Assembly: GCF_013408745.1 (NCBI RefSeq)
Contig: NZ_JACCBJ010000001.1
Coordinates: forward strand, 496,001 to 560,000
Reading direction: 5' to 3'
Length of the DNA stretch: 64,000 nucleotides
DNA from: Leifsonia soli
GTDB taxonomy: Bacteria; Actinomycetota; Actinomycetes; Actinomycetales; Microbacteriaceae
Positions 17,764 to 26,971 of the stretch are shown here, piece after piece. Every line of letters begins with the position of its first letter. Position 1 is the stretch's first letter. Position numbers and translations under genes: made by a program. Under the pieces are notes generated by a model, which was not told where the DNA came from, searched no databases, and saw only the letters and a program-made list of their open reading frames with translations.

Positions 17764-18086
17764 GCGCGCCGGGAGGGCGCACCGCTCTCTCACGGCTCCC
17801 GACTGATAGGATGCTGGTGGTCGGCCGAACGCCGTCCATCCAACTCAATACCGAGAAGGAACCCGGAGCAGGCTGGCAGGAGCTGGTCCTCGGTGGTGGT
17901 ATCCGGATGCGGTGGCAGCGAGAGCGGCCCGCAACCGTGTATTTCTACTGATGGCCAGACGGGCTCAGCCCACGCGACCCGCATGGGATGCCGCGTACAC
18001 GCGAAGTGTCGAACTGCCTGTTCCTGCTCCTTGAATGAAGTCGCGTCCACACGGGACAGCGACGTTAAACAAAGGAGACAGACCTC
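17764..18086 (+). promoter_or_regulatory. Long structured leader of pnp (possible Actino-pnp RNA)
   Basis: The 323-bp stretch between the fructosamine-kinase-like gene and pnp holds no convincing gene. A TAGGAT box at 17817-17822 would start a transcript of roughly 250 nt before the pnp start. Short hairpins are visible, for example GGGCTCAGCCC and CGCGTACACGCG in the 17950-18005 region. Actinobacterial pnp genes are known to carry a conserved leader structure called the Actino-pnp motif, thought to mediate feedback by the enzyme. I infer its presence from position and structure only and have not matched a consensus. Confidence 0.5.
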
Positions 18087-20375
18087 TTGGAAGGTCCTGA
18101 GATCAAATTCGCCGAAGCCGTTCTCGACAACGGCCGTTTCGGCACCCGCACCGTCCGGTTCGAGACCGGACGCCTCGCCCAGCAGGCGCAGGGCGCCGTC
18201 GCCGCCTACCTCGACGAGGAGACCATGCTGCTGAGCGCGACGAGCGCCAGCAAGCACCCGAAGGACAACTTCGACTTCTTCCCGCTGACCGTCGACGTCG
18301 AGGAGCGCTCGTACGCCGCCGGCAAGATCCCCGGCTCGTTCTTCCGGCGCGAGGGCCGCCCCTCCACCGAGGCGATCCTGGTGTGCCGTCTGATCGACCG
18401 GCCGCTGCGCCCGTCGTTCGTCGAGGGCCTCCGCAACGAGGTGCAGATCGTCATCACCGTCCTGAGCATCGCTCCGGACGAGTTCTACGACGCGCTCGCC
18501 ATCAACGCGGCCAGCGCCTCCACGCAGATCTCCGGTCTGCCGTTCTCCGGTCCGATCGCCGGTGTGCGCCTCGCGCTCATCCCCGGCAACGGCACCCACG
18601 AGGACCAGTGGATCGCGTTCCCGAAGGCCGAGCAGCTGAAGGAGGCCGTGTTCGACCTCATCGTCGCCGGCCGCGTCCTCACCAACGAGGACGGCTCCGA
18701 GGGCGACGTCGCGATCATGATGGTCGAGGCGGAGGCCACCGAGAACAGCTGGAACCTCATCCAGGGTGGAGCGGTCAAGCCGAACGAGGAGATCGTCGCG
18801 CAGGGCCTCGAGGCGGCCAAGCCGTTCATCCGCCAGCTCGTCGGCGCTCAGAACGTCATCGCCGAGCAGGCCGCGAAGGCGATCGCCGAGTACCCGGTGT
18901 TCCTGCCCTACTCGAGGGAGACCTACGACAACGTCGCCGGCCTCGCCTACGACGAGCTCGTGAACGTCTACCAGATCGCCGACAAGATCGAGCGCCAGAA
19001 CGCCGACGACGCCCTCAAGGAGCGCGTCAAGGTCGCCCTCACCGAGAAGGTGGAGGCCGGTGTGCTCCCCGCCGAGGTGCTGACGCAGTTCTCGGCCGCC
19101 TACAAGTCGGTCTCGAAGGTCGTCATGCGCGGCCGCGTGCTGCGCGAGGGCATCCGCATCGACGGCCGTGGCCTCACCGACATCCGTCCGCTCGACGCCG
19201 AGGTGCAGGTCATCCCGCGCGTCCACGGCTCGGCGATCTTCCAGCGCGGCGAGACCCAGATCCTGGGCGTCACCACGCTGAACATGCTCAAGATGGAGCA
19301 GCAGATCGACTCGCTCTCGCCGGTGACGCACAAGCGCTACCTGCACCACTACAACTTCCCGCCCTACTCGACCGGTGAGACCGGCCGCGTCGGGTCGCCG
19401 AAGCGTCGCGAGATCGGGCACGGCTTCCTGGCCGAGCGCGCCCTCGTGCCGGTGCTGCCGAGCCGCGAGGAGTTCCCGTACGCGATCCGTCAGGTGTCCG
19501 AGGCCCTCGGGTCCAACGGCTCCACCTCGATGGGCTCCGTCTGCGCCTCCACCCTGTCGCTGCTGAACGCCGGTGTGCCGCTGCGCGCCCCGGTCGCGGG
19601 CATCGCGATGGGCCTGATCTCCGACGTCGTCGACGGTGAGACCCGCTACGCGGCCCTCACCGACATCCTGGGCGCGGAGGACGCGCTCGGCGACATGGAC
19701 TTCAAGGTCGCGGGCACCAGCGAGTTCGTCACCGCGATCCAGCTCGACACGAAGCTCGACGGCATCCCGTCGTCGGTGCTCGCCGGCGCGCTGAAGCAGG
19801 CGAAGGACGCCCGCACCACCATCCTGAGCGTGCTCAACGCCGCCATCGACCGTCCGGACGAGATGGCCCCGACCGCGCCCCGCGTGATCTCGGTCCAGAT
19901 CCCGGTCGACAAGATCGGCGAGCTGATCGGCCCGAAGGGCAAGACGATCAACGGCATCCAGGACGAGACCGGCGCCGAGATCTCCATCGAGGAGGACGGC
20001 ACCGTCTACATCGGCGCCACCGACGGCCCCTCGGCCGAGGCGGCCCGTGCCCAGGTCAACGCGATCGCGAACCCCACCAACCCGGAGGTCGGCGAGCAGT
20101 TCCTCGGAACCGTCGTCAAGATCGCCGCGTTCGGTGCGTTCGTCTCGCTGCTCCCGGGCAAGGACGGCCTGCTGCACATCTCCGAGGTCCGCAAGCTCGC
20201 CGGTGGCAAGCGCGTGGAGAACGTCGAGGATGTGCTCTCGGTCGGACAGAAGGTCCTGGTCGAGATCACCAAGATCGACGACCGCGGAAAGCTGTCGCTC
20301 GCCCCGGTGATCGCGGAGGAGTCCGCTGAGGCCCCCGCCGAGGACGCCCCCGTCGAGGCTCCCGCGGAGGCGTAA
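18087..20375 (+). CDS. pnp: Polyribonucleotide nucleotidyltransferase (PNPase)
   Basis: The 762-residue enzyme degrades RNA 3' to 5' with phosphate and acts in the degradosome. In order it has an RNase PH domain, a helical linker, a second RNase PH domain ([18 protein letters not shown] onwards, with [13 protein letters not shown]), a KH domain near residue 605 ([17 protein letters not shown]) and an S1 domain from about residue 667 ([18 protein letters not shown]). A short Glu/Ala/Pro-rich tail ends it. The start is a TTG with AAAGGAG nine bases upstream. The length is normal for actinobacterial PNPase. Confidence 0.97.
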   Translation: MEGPEIKFAEAVLDNGRFGTRTVRFETGRLAQQAQGAVAAYLDEETMLLSATSASKHPKDNFDFFPLTVDVEERSYAAGKIPGSFFRREGRPSTEAILVCRLIDRPLRPSFVEGLRNEVQIVITVLSIAPDEFYDALAINAASASTQISGLPFSGPIAGVRLALIPGNGTHEDQWIAFPKAEQLKEAVFDLIVAGRVLTNEDGSEGDVAIMMVEAEATENSWNLIQGGAVKPNEEIVAQGLEAAKPFIRQLVGAQNVIAEQAAKAIAEYPVFLPYSRETYDNVAGLAYDELVNVYQIADKIERQNADDALKERVKVALTEKVEAGVLPAEVLTQFSAAYKSVSKVVMRGRVLREGIRIDGRGLTDIRPLDAEVQVIPRVHGSAIFQRGETQILGVTTLNMLKMEQQIDSLSPVTHKRYLHHYNFPPYSTGETGRVGSPKRREIGHGFLAERALVPVLPSREEFPYAIRQVSEALGSNGSTSMGSVCASTLSLLNAGVPLRAPVAGIAMGLISDVVDGETRYAALTDILGAEDALGDMDFKVAGTSEFVTAIQLDTKLDGIPSSVLAGALKQAKDARTTILSVLNAAIDRPDEMAPTAPRVISVQIPVDKIGELIGPKGKTINGIQDETGAEISIEEDGTVYIGATDGPSAEAARAQVNAIANPTNPEVGEQFLGTVVKIAAFGAFVSLLPGKDGLLHISEVRKLAGGKRVENVEDVLSVGQKVLVEITKIDDRGKLSLAPVIAEESAEAPAEDAPVEAPAEA

Positions 20376-20391
20376 GCACCCGCACCTCACC

Positions 20392-20424
20392 GAAGGCCGC
20401 GCCGACCCTGTCGGCGTGGCCTTC
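20392..20424 (+). terminator. Terminator hairpin of pnp
   Basis: GAAGGCCGCGCCGAC at 20392-20406 pairs with GTCGGCGTGGCCTTC at 20410-20424, giving a 15-bp stem with one G-T wobble and a three-base loop, 16 bp after the pnp stop. There is no U-run. Confidence 0.8.
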
Positions 20425-20460
20425 GTGCGTCCCGGCGCCCTGATCCGCTCCGCCCCGTCC

Positions 20461-20534
20461 CACACCAACAGCTCCTGAGTTTTTCGCCCCCGGTGCGGCG
20501 CGTCGGCCCGAAAAACTCAGGAGCTGGTGGTGTG
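20461..20534. repeat. Family A palindromic element, copy 1
   Basis: Two 26-base arms (20461-20486 and 20509-20534) pair with a single mismatch around a 22-base loop. The conserved core is CAGCTCCTGAGTTTTTCG and its complement. The same core flanks a different loop at 40130-40190. It lies in the gap between the convergent pnp and Lrp genes, after a separate pnp terminator, so it is not simply the pnp terminator. Confidence 0.8.
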
Positions 20535-20566
20535 GGAGCCGGCGGTGGGGGAGCCGGCGGCGGGGA

Positions 20567-21031
20567 TCAGGCGTCGCGGGTGAGCAGTGGACGGAGGCGG
20601 TAGGGGATGAGCTCGCCCATGTCGAGGGAGGTCTCCGCGCGGTCGACGCCCTCTGTCGACTGGATGATGCCGGTGATGCGGAAGAGGTCCTCCGCGTCGA
20701 CGCAGACCACCCGCAGCAGTAGGTCGGACGGCCCGGAGAGTCCGTGCGCCTGCACGATCTCGGGGATGGCGGCGAGGCTCTCCACGACAGCCGCCAGCCG
20801 CTGCTGCCGCACATGCACGTTCACAAAGGCAGCAAGCGGGTACCCGGCGACCCGGGCGGAGATGCGCCGCTCGAACGACAGGAACGCGCCGCTGCGCTCC
20901 AGCTCGGCGACGCGCGCTTGTACCGTGTTGCGGCTGAGTCCCAACCGGTCGGCGAGCGACACGTTCGTCGACCGCGGGTCGTCCGCGAGGGCCAGGAGGA
21001 TGCGGCGGTCGGTGTTGTCGAAGCTGCGCAT
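20567..21031 (-). CDS. Lrp/AsnC-family transcriptional regulator
   Basis: The 154-residue protein has an N-terminal helix-turn-helix (VSLADRLGLSRNTVQARVAELERSGAF) and the C-terminal RAM ligand-binding domain (AAFVNVHVRQQ ... DLLLRVVCVDAEDL). Lrp-type BkdR proteins control branched-chain 2-oxoacid dehydrogenase genes, and this gene is divergent from such an operon, so regulation of that operon by a branched-chain amino acid is the natural inference. The ATG at 21031 has the minus-strand TAGGTT seven bases upstream, and transcription is probably leaderless. Confidence 0.9.
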   Translation of the reverse strand: MRSFDNTDRRILLALADDPRSTNVSLADRLGLSRNTVQARVAELERSGAFLSFERRISARVAGYPLAAFVNVHVRQQRLAAVVESLAAIPEIVQAHGLSGPSDLLLRVVCVDAEDLFRITGIIQSTEGVDRAETSLDMGELIPYRLRPLLTRDA

Positions 21032-21215
21032 AGTGTGAAACCTAGCAGGGCTGCACCCGCCTGAACAGTGCATCCTGCATGGTCGACACGCCGATGGTTG
21101 TGCGCGCTGATCCCGCAGCGTAGCCTTCCCTCTAATTCCGGCGAAGGGGCCGGAAGCCGGTCGTGCGCGCCACAAGCTGCGTCGGCCGGGCGCGAGAGTG
21201 AAGGTTGCGTGAACC
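21032..21215. promoter_or_regulatory. Divergent control region between the Lrp gene and the E1alpha gene
   Basis: This 184-bp gap holds the TAGGTT box of the Lrp gene at 21039-21044 (minus strand) and a TAGCCT box at 21121-21126 that could serve the dehydrogenase operon with a leader of about 80 nt. A GCATCCTGCATGG segment near 21070 has partial dyad symmetry and might be an Lrp site. No gene is seen. Confidence 0.45.
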
Positions 21216-22391
21216 GTGACGATCGACAATCAGCCCGCCACCCGCCGGGGCGGCTCCCACACGGACCTCGGTGCCATCGACGAGCTCCGGCTCGGCGACG
21301 CAGGACTCGGCGACCTCGGCCTCGTCCGCCTCCTCGACGCCCACGGCGTCCGTCACGAGGACGACCGGTACGACGCCTGGGTCTCGGACATCGGCACGGA
21401 CCAGCTGCTCGCGCTCTACGAGGACATGCAGGTCATCCGGCGCATCGACGCCGAGGCGACCGCGCTCCAGCGTCAGGGCGAACTCGGACTCTGGCCGCCG
21501 CTCCTCGGCCAGGAGGCCGCCCAGATCGGGTCGGGACGCGCTCTGCGCGCCGACGACTTCGTCTTCTCCAGCTACCGCGAGCACGGCGTCGCCTACTGCC
21601 GGGGCGCCGGTCTCGTCGACCTGCTGCGCGTCTGGCGCGGCACCACCCAGAGCGGCTGGAACCCCTACGACATCAACATGGCCACCCCGCAGGTCATCAT
21701 CGGCGCGCAGACCCTCCATGCGACGGGATACGCCCTCGGCATCCAGGCGGACGGCACGGACGCCGTGGCGGTCGCCTACTTCGGCGACGGCGCCACCAGC
21801 GAGGGGGATGTGAACGAGGCCCTGATCTTCGCGGCGACGTACGCGGCCCCGGTGATCTTCTTCTGCCAGAACAACCAGTACGCGATCTCCGAGCCGGTGT
21901 CGCTGCAGGCGCAGCGCCCGATCGCCGACCGCGCGCCCGGCTTCGGCGTGCCGAGCATCCGCGTCGACGGCAACGATGTCCTCGCGGTGCTGGCGGTCAC
22001 CCGGGCCGCCCTGGACCGTGCCCGCACGGGAGGCGGCCCGACCTTCATCGAGGCGGTGACCTACCGCATGGGCCCGCACACGACCGCGGACGACCCGACC
22101 CGTTACCGCGACGCCGCCGAGCTCGACGAGTGGCGCGGCAAGGACCCGCTTGCCCGGGTGGAGGCGTTCCTCGACGCACAGGGCGCCCTGACCGAGGAGC
22201 GCAGGCAGGCGGTCGCCGCGAAGGCGGACGCCGTCGCCGCCGAGATGCGGGCGGGCATCACCACGCTCGCCGATCCCGACCCGCTCACGGTCTTCGACAA
22301 CGTGTACGCCGAGCCGCACACCGGTCTCTCGCGCCAGCGCGACCACTACTCGCGCTACCTGCGCACCTTCGTGGGGAGCGACGGACGATGA
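21216..22391 (+). CDS. 2-oxoacid dehydrogenase E1 component, alpha subunit
   Basis: The 391-residue thiamine-diphosphate enzyme subunit decarboxylates a 2-oxo acid and passes the acyl group to E2. The thiamine-binding motif GDGATSEGDVNEAL...CQNNQYAIS begins near residue 190, and the SSYREHG and YRMGPHTTADDPTRY blocks are typical of E1alpha. Sequence alone does not separate pyruvate from branched-chain substrates, but the Lrp/BkdR-like neighbour favours the branched-chain enzyme. The start is the GTG at 21216. The stop overlaps the E1beta start in an ATGA, so translation is coupled. Confidence 0.9.
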   Translation: MTIDNQPATRRGGSHTDLGAIDELRLGDAGLGDLGLVRLLDAHGVRHEDDRYDAWVSDIGTDQLLALYEDMQVIRRIDAEATALQRQGELGLWPPLLGQEAAQIGSGRALRADDFVFSSYREHGVAYCRGAGLVDLLRVWRGTTQSGWNPYDINMATPQVIIGAQTLHATGYALGIQADGTDAVAVAYFGDGATSEGDVNEALIFAATYAAPVIFFCQNNQYAISEPVSLQAQRPIADRAPGFGVPSIRVDGNDVLAVLAVTRAALDRARTGGGPTFIEAVTYRMGPHTTADDPTRYRDAAELDEWRGKDPLARVEAFLDAQGALTEERRQAVAAKADAVAAEMRAGITTLADPDPLTVFDNVYAEPHTGLSRQRDHYSRYLRTFVGSDGR

Positions 22392-23398
22392 CCTCCCTGA
22401 GCATGGCCAAGGCCATCAATGCCGGCCTCCGGCGCGCGCTGGCCGCCGACGACCACGTCGTCCTGATGGGCGAGGACATCGGCACGCTCGGCGGCGTCTT
22501 CCGCGTCACGGACGGCCTGCAGACCGAGTTCGGGCCGCGCCGGGTGATGGACTCGCCCCTGGCCGAGTCCGGCATCGTCGGCACGGCGGTCGGAATGGCG
22601 TACCGCGGATACCGTCCGGTGGTCGAGATCCAGTTCGACGGCTTCATCTATCCGGCTTTCGACCAGATCGTCAACCAGGTGGCGCGCATGCACTACCGGA
22701 CGCAGGGGGCGGTGCGGATGCCGATCGTCATCCGCGTGCCGTTCGCAGGCGGCATCGGGTCGGCCGAGCACCACTCCGACTCGCCGGAGGCGTACTTCGC
22801 GCACACCGCCGGGCTGCGGGTGGTCAGTCCGTCCGATCCGCAGGACGCCTTCACGCTCATCCAGCAGGCCATCGCATCCGACGACCCCGTGCTGTTCTTC
22901 GAGCCGAAGCGCCGCTACCACGCCAAGGGCGAGGTGGACGAGGACGCTCCGCTCGCGGACGCGCGCCCGATGGGAACCGCACGGGTGCTGACGCAGGGGA
23001 CCGACGTGACCCTGGTCACCTACGGCGGTCTGGTGCAGCTGGCGCGGGACGCCGCCGTGGCCGCGGGCGATGACGGCGTCTCGGTGGAGGTCGTCGACCT
23101 GCGCTCGCTGTCGCCGCTCGACCTGGACACGGTCGTCGCCTCGGTCAAGCGCACCGGCCGCCTCGTCGTCACGCACGAGGCGGCCCTCTCCGGCGGCCTG
23201 GCCGCCGAGATCTCGGCGTCGATCACGGAGCGCTGCTTCTACCACCTGGAGCACGCGCCGGTGCGCGTGACCGGCCACGACATCCCGTACCCGCCCGCCC
23301 GGCTGGAGTCGGCGCACCTGCCCGACCTCGACCGCATCCTGGACGGGATCGACCGTGCCATGGACCGGCCGAACTCGCTGAGCGGAGTGGAGGACTGA
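22388..23398 (+). CDS. 2-oxoacid dehydrogenase E1 component, beta subunit
   Basis: The 336-residue subunit has the transketolase-like pyrimidine-binding domain (VVLMGEDIGTLGGVFRVTDGL, DSPLAESGIVGTAVGMAYRG, then AEHHSDSPEAYFAHTAGLRV) and a C-terminal domain (GTDVTLVTYGGLV; GRLVVTHEAALSGGLAAEI). The glutamate in DSPLAESGI activates thiamine diphosphate. It forms a heterotetramer with E1alpha. It overlaps both neighbours by one start/stop unit (ATGA before, TGATG after), so the three genes form one tight operon. The branched-chain assignment remains an inference from context. Confidence 0.92.
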   Translation: MTSLSMAKAINAGLRRALAADDHVVLMGEDIGTLGGVFRVTDGLQTEFGPRRVMDSPLAESGIVGTAVGMAYRGYRPVVEIQFDGFIYPAFDQIVNQVARMHYRTQGAVRMPIVIRVPFAGGIGSAEHHSDSPEAYFAHTAGLRVVSPSDPQDAFTLIQQAIASDDPVLFFEPKRRYHAKGEVDEDAPLADARPMGTARVLTQGTDVTLVTYGGLVQLARDAAVAAGDDGVSVEVVDLRSLSPLDLDTVVASVKRTGRLVVTHEAALSGGLAAEISASITERCFYHLEHAPVRVTGHDIPYPPARLESAHLPDLDRILDGIDRAMDRPNSLSGVED

Positions 23399-24759
23399 TG
23401 GCCGTCCGCGAGTTCGCGCTGCCCGACCTCGGCGAGGGTCTGACCGAGTCGGAGCTGGTCGCGTGGAAGGTCGCCGTCGGCGACACCGTGCAGCTCAACC
23501 AGATCATCGCTGAGGTGGAGACGGCCAAGGCGCTCGTCGAGCTGCCGGCGCCGTACGACGGACGCGTCGCTCGGCTGTTCGTCGAGCCGGGCGTGACGGT
23601 CGCCGTCGGGGAGCCGCTCGTCGCCTTCGAGGTGGATGCGGAGGAGGGGGCAGCCGATGCTCCGGTCGCGCCTGCGGCGCCTGACGCGGCTGGTGCTTTC
23701 GCCCCGTCCGCGGGCGGCCTGTCGGCGGACGGACGCGAGCCGACGCTGGTGGGCTACGGCGCCCGGCCGGAGTCGGGTGCGCGCCCGGCGCGGCGGGCCC
23801 GGCCGGGGCTGGCCGCAACGGCTCCCGCGCCCGTGGCTCCTGTGACAGCCGCGCCGTCCGCACCGTCAACCACGGCCACTGCGCTCGCGGAGCGCCCGCG
23901 CGCGACGCCGCCGGTGCGGAAGTTCGCGCGCGAGCTCGGGGTCGACCTCGCCTCCGTGGCCGGGTCCGGCGACCGCGGGCTGATCACGCGCGGTGACGTC
24001 CAGCTGTACGTCGACCAGCACACGACGGATTCAGCGGGGCCGACGGTGGAGGCCGGGTCGCGCGAGAAGCGCATCCCGATCCGCGGCGTGCGCAAGGCGA
24101 CCGCCGACGCGATGGTCCGCAGCGCGTTCGGCGCACCGCAGGCGACCGTCTTCCTGACGGTGGACGTGACGCCGACGATGGAGCTGATCGCCCGGCTGCG
24201 GGAGCGGGCCGAGCATACCGAGGCGCGCCCCGGGCTGCTCTCCGTCGTCGCCAAGGCGCTGCTGCTCGCGGTGCGACGTACTCCGGAGGTCAACTCCCGC
24301 TGGGACGATGCGGCCAACGAGATCGTGGAGGCGGAGTACGTGCACCTCGGCATCGCGGCGGCGACCCCGCGCGGGCTCATGGTCCCGGTCATCCGCGACG
24401 CCGACCGTATGACCCTGGGCGATGTGTCCGGCGCGATCCGCAGCCTCGCCGAGACCGCGCGGGCGGGACGGACCGCCCCGGCGGACCTCACCGGCGGCAC
24501 GATCACGATCACCAACGTCGGCGTGTTCGGGGTGGATGCGGGAACGCCCATCCTCACGCCCGGCGAGGCGGCGATCCTCGCGGTCGGCGCGGTGCGTCGT
24601 CAGCCGTGGGAGCACGACGGCGGTATCGCGCTCCGTCAGGTGCTCACGCTCGCCCTGACGTTCGACCACCGGATCGTGGACGGAGAGCAGGCCTCCCGCT
24701 TCCTCGCCGACATCGGCCGCATCCTGGCCGACCCCGCCTCCGTCCTCACCCTCGTCTGA
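23398..24759 (+). CDS. Dihydrolipoamide acyltransferase (E2) of the 2-oxoacid dehydrogenase
   Basis: The 453-residue core enzyme has one lipoyl domain (lipoyl-lysine in EVETAKALVELP, about Lys44), an Ala/Pro-rich linker, a subunit-binding domain near residue 165 (PPVRKFARELGVDLASVAGSGDRGLITRGDV) and a catalytic domain ending with DHRIVDG, whose histidine (about His424) is catalytic. A single lipoyl domain is usual for branched-chain E2. No E3 (dihydrolipoamide dehydrogenase) gene follows, so E3 must be shared from elsewhere in the genome. Confidence 0.93.
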   Translation: MAVREFALPDLGEGLTESELVAWKVAVGDTVQLNQIIAEVETAKALVELPAPYDGRVARLFVEPGVTVAVGEPLVAFEVDAEEGAADAPVAPAAPDAAGAFAPSAGGLSADGREPTLVGYGARPESGARPARRARPGLAATAPAPVAPVTAAPSAPSTTATALAERPRATPPVRKFARELGVDLASVAGSGDRGLITRGDVQLYVDQHTTDSAGPTVEAGSREKRIPIRGVRKATADAMVRSAFGAPQATVFLTVDVTPTMELIARLRERAEHTEARPGLLSVVAKALLLAVRRTPEVNSRWDDAANEIVEAEYVHLGIAAATPRGLMVPVIRDADRMTLGDVSGAIRSLAETARAGRTAPADLTGGTITITNVGVFGVDAGTPILTPGEAAILAVGAVRRQPWEHDGGIALRQVLTLALTFDHRIVDGEQASRFLADIGRILADPASVLTLV

Positions 24760-24762
24760 CCG

Positions 24763-24836
24763 CCCACCGTCGAGTCCGCAAACTTTGCACGCCAGGGGCC
24801 GTGCAAACGTGCAAAGTTTGCGGACTCGACGGTGGG
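24763..24836. repeat. Family B palindromic element, copy 1
   Basis: Two perfect 29-base arms (24763-24791 and 24808-24836) surround a 16-base loop. The conserved core is GTCGAGTCCGCAAACTTTGC and its complement, also found at 32518-32593. The loop contains a partial copy of the arm (GTGCAAA). It starts 4 bp after the E2 stop and ends 9 bp before the end of the convergent dapD gene. Confidence 0.85.
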
Positions 24837-24845
24837 GAGGCGGGG

Positions 24846-25856
24846 TCAGGCGTGCAGGGCGGCGTTGAGGGTGACGCCGGTGCCGGCGCGGCGGAGCACC
24901 TCGACGGCGCCCGTGAGAGAGTTGCGGCGGAACAGCAGCCCGGGCTGGCCGGACAGCTCGGCGGCCTTGACGGTACGGGGGCGGCCGTCGGCGGTCGGCG
25001 CGTCGCCGACGAGCACGACCTTGGTCCCCGCGGTCACGTACAGGCCCGCCTCGACGACCGAGTCGTCGCCGATCGAGATGCCGATGCCCGAGTTGGCGCC
25101 GAGCAGCGCCCGCTCGCCGATCGAGACGCGGTGCGTCCCGCCGCCGGACAGCGTCCCCATGATGGATGCGCCGCCGCCGATGTCCGAGCCGTCTCCGACG
25201 ACGACCCCCTGCGAGACGCGGCCTTCGACCATCGACGAGCCGAGCGTGCCGGCGTTGAAGTTGACGAATCCCTCGTGCATCACGGTCGTGCCGGGGGCGA
25301 GGTGCGCACCGAGGCGCACACGCGACGCGTCGGCGATGCGCACGCGATCCGGTGTCACGTAATCGAGCAGCCGCGGGAACTTGTCGATGCCCGCCACCTG
25401 GATGCCCGCCCGCTGCAGACGCGGACGGAGCCGGTCGAGGTCGGCCGGGTTCACCGGCCCGGCGTTCGTCCAGGCGACGGTGGGCAGGTGCGCGAACACG
25501 CCGTCGAGGTTGAGGCCGTTGGGCTGTACGAGCAGGTGCGACAGCAGGTGCAGGCGCAGGTAGGCGTCCGGCGTGGAGGCGGGAGGCGCATCCAGCTCGA
25601 TCTCGACGGTCACGATATCGACGCGCACCGCGCGACGCGGATCGTCGCCCGCCAGCTCCTCGAGCTCGGCCGGGGCGATCCAGCGGTCGCGGCCGGCGGG
25701 AAGCCTGCCGAGCTGCGGCTCCGGGAACCAGGTGTCGAGCACGGTGCCGTCGGCGGACACCGTCGCGAGTCCGTACCCCCAGGCCGAACGGAGATCGGCC
25801 GAACGGACATCGGCGGAACGGGGCACGGCGGCATTTTCAGGCACGGCAGAGGGCAT
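24846..25856 (-). CDS. dapD: 2,3,4,5-tetrahydropyridine-2,6-dicarboxylate N-succinyltransferase
   Basis: The 336-residue enzyme adds succinyl to tetrahydrodipicolinate in the succinylase branch of lysine and diaminopimelate synthesis. It is the long actinobacterial DapD. An N-terminal domain is followed by the left-handed beta-helix of hexapeptide repeats from about residue 165 ([32 protein letters not shown] ... [24 protein letters not shown]). The N-terminus carries a small repeat ([13 protein letters not shown]). The ATG at 25856 lies six bases after a minus-strand TAACCT. The gene is divergent from dapE with 17 bp between them. Confidence 0.95.
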   Translation of the reverse strand: MPSAVPENAAVPRSADVRSADLRSAWGYGLATVSADGTVLDTWFPEPQLGRLPAGRDRWIAPAELEELAGDDPRRAVRVDIVTVEIELDAPPASTPDAYLRLHLLSHLLVQPNGLNLDGVFAHLPTVAWTNAGPVNPADLDRLRPRLQRAGIQVAGIDKFPRLLDYVTPDRVRIADASRVRLGAHLAPGTTVMHEGFVNFNAGTLGSSMVEGRVSQGVVVGDGSDIGGGASIMGTLSGGGTHRVSIGERALLGANSGIGISIGDDSVVEAGLYVTAGTKVVLVGDAPTADGRPRTVKAAELSGQPGLLFRRNSLTGAVEVLRRAGTGVTLNAALHA

Positions 25857-25873
25857 GCCCCTAGGTTAGTAGA
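25857..25873. promoter_or_regulatory. Shared bidirectional leaderless promoter of dapD and dapE
   Basis: TAGGTT at 25862-25867 on the plus strand is followed by six bases and the dapE GTG. TAACCT at 25868-25863 on the minus strand is followed by six bases and the dapD ATG. The two -10 boxes overlap by five base pairs around the palindrome CCTAGG, so one short duplex can drive both genes, each probably leaderless, and polymerase can occupy only one direction at a time. Confidence 0.65.
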
Positions 25874-26971
25874 GTGCAGATCAGCAGCGTCCCCCTCGAC
25901 CTGACCGCTTCGTCCATCGACCTCACGCGTCAGCTGTGCGACATCGAGTCCGTCTCCGGAGACGAGCGGACGCTCGCCGACGCGATCGAGTCCGCTCTCG
26001 CCGAGCTGCCGCATCTGGAGGTCATCCGCGACGGCGACGCGATCGTCGCGCGCACGAACCTGGGGCGCGGCCGGCGCGCGCTCATCGCCGGCCACATCGA
26101 CACCGTCCCGCTCAACGACAACCTGCCGACCCGGTTCGAGGAGCACGACGGCATCCGCTACCTCTGGGGCCGCGGCACCGTGGACATGAAGGCCGGCGTC
26201 GCTGTGCAGCTGAAGCTCGCCGCCGAGCTGACCGACCCCTCCGTCGACGTCACGTGGATGTGGTACGACCACGAGGAGGTCAACGCCGAGCTGAACGGCC
26301 TCGGCCGCCTGGCCCGCAACCGTCCCGACCTGTTCGTCGGCGACTTCGGCATCCTGGGCGAGCCGAGCAACGGCGTCGTGGAGGGCGGCTGCAACGGCAA
26401 CCTCCGTGTCGAGGTGCGCACGTACGGCCTGCGCGCCCACTCGGCGCGCGGCTGGGTGGGCGACAACGCCATCCACAAGGCGGCTCCGATCCTCGACATC
26501 CTCGCCGGATACCAGGCGCGCGAAGTCGAGGTCGACGGGCTCGTCTACAAGGAGGGGCTCAACGCGGTCGGCATCTCCGGGGGAGTGGCCGGCAACATCA
26601 TCCCCGACGAGTGCATGGTGCACATCAACTACCGGTTCGCTCCGTCGCGCTCGTCGCAGGAGGCCATCGTGCACATGCACGAGCTGTTCGGCGACTACGA
26701 GATCACCGTCGTCGACCGGGCCGACGGCGCCCGACCCGGCCTGGATGCGCCGCTCGCGCAGGAGTTCGTCGCCGCGGTCGGCGGTGTGGCGAAGCCGAAG
26801 TACGGGTGGACGGACGTGGCCCGCTTCAGCGCCATGGGCATCCCCGCGGTCAACTACGGCCCGGGCGATCCGCTGAAGGCCCACGCCGACGACGAGCGCG
26901 TCGACGTCGAGCAGATCATCGCGGTCGAGGAGGGGCTGCGTGCCTGGCTCACCGGCAGCGGCGCCCGCTGA
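25874..26971 (+). CDS. dapE: Succinyl-diaminopimelate desuccinylase
   Basis: The 365-residue M20 metallopeptidase removes succinate from N-succinyl-LL-diaminopimelate. The two-zinc site is visible: GHIDTVPLND (His, Asp), GRGTVDMKAG (bridging Asp) and YDHEEVN (catalytic Glu pair), with a dimerisation domain in between and a late SAMGIPAVNYGPGD. The GTG at 25874 is chosen because the TAGGTT box is placed for leaderless initiation there. It is divergent from dapD in the same pathway. The end overlaps the next gene by 32 bp. Confidence 0.95.
   Translation: MQISSVPLDLTASSIDLTRQLCDIESVSGDERTLADAIESALAELPHLEVIRDGDAIVARTNLGRGRRALIAGHIDTVPLNDNLPTRFEEHDGIRYLWGRGTVDMKAGVAVQLKLAAELTDPSVDVTWMWYDHEEVNAELNGLGRLARNRPDLFVGDFGILGEPSNGVVEGGCNGNLRVEVRTYGLRAHSARGWVGDNAIHKAAPILDILAGYQAREVEVDGLVYKEGLNAVGISGGVAGNIIPDECMVHINYRFAPSRSSQEAIVHMHELFGDYEITVVDRADGARPGLDAPLAQEFVAAVGGVAKPKYGWTDVARFSAMGIPAVNYGPGDPLKAHADDERVDVEQIIAVEEGLRAWLTGSGAR

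Noticed and set aside
17790..20468. 892-codon minus-strand frame antisense to pnp
   Set aside because: The composition is typical of an antisense shadow, and pnp on the plus strand is unmistakable along the whole interval.
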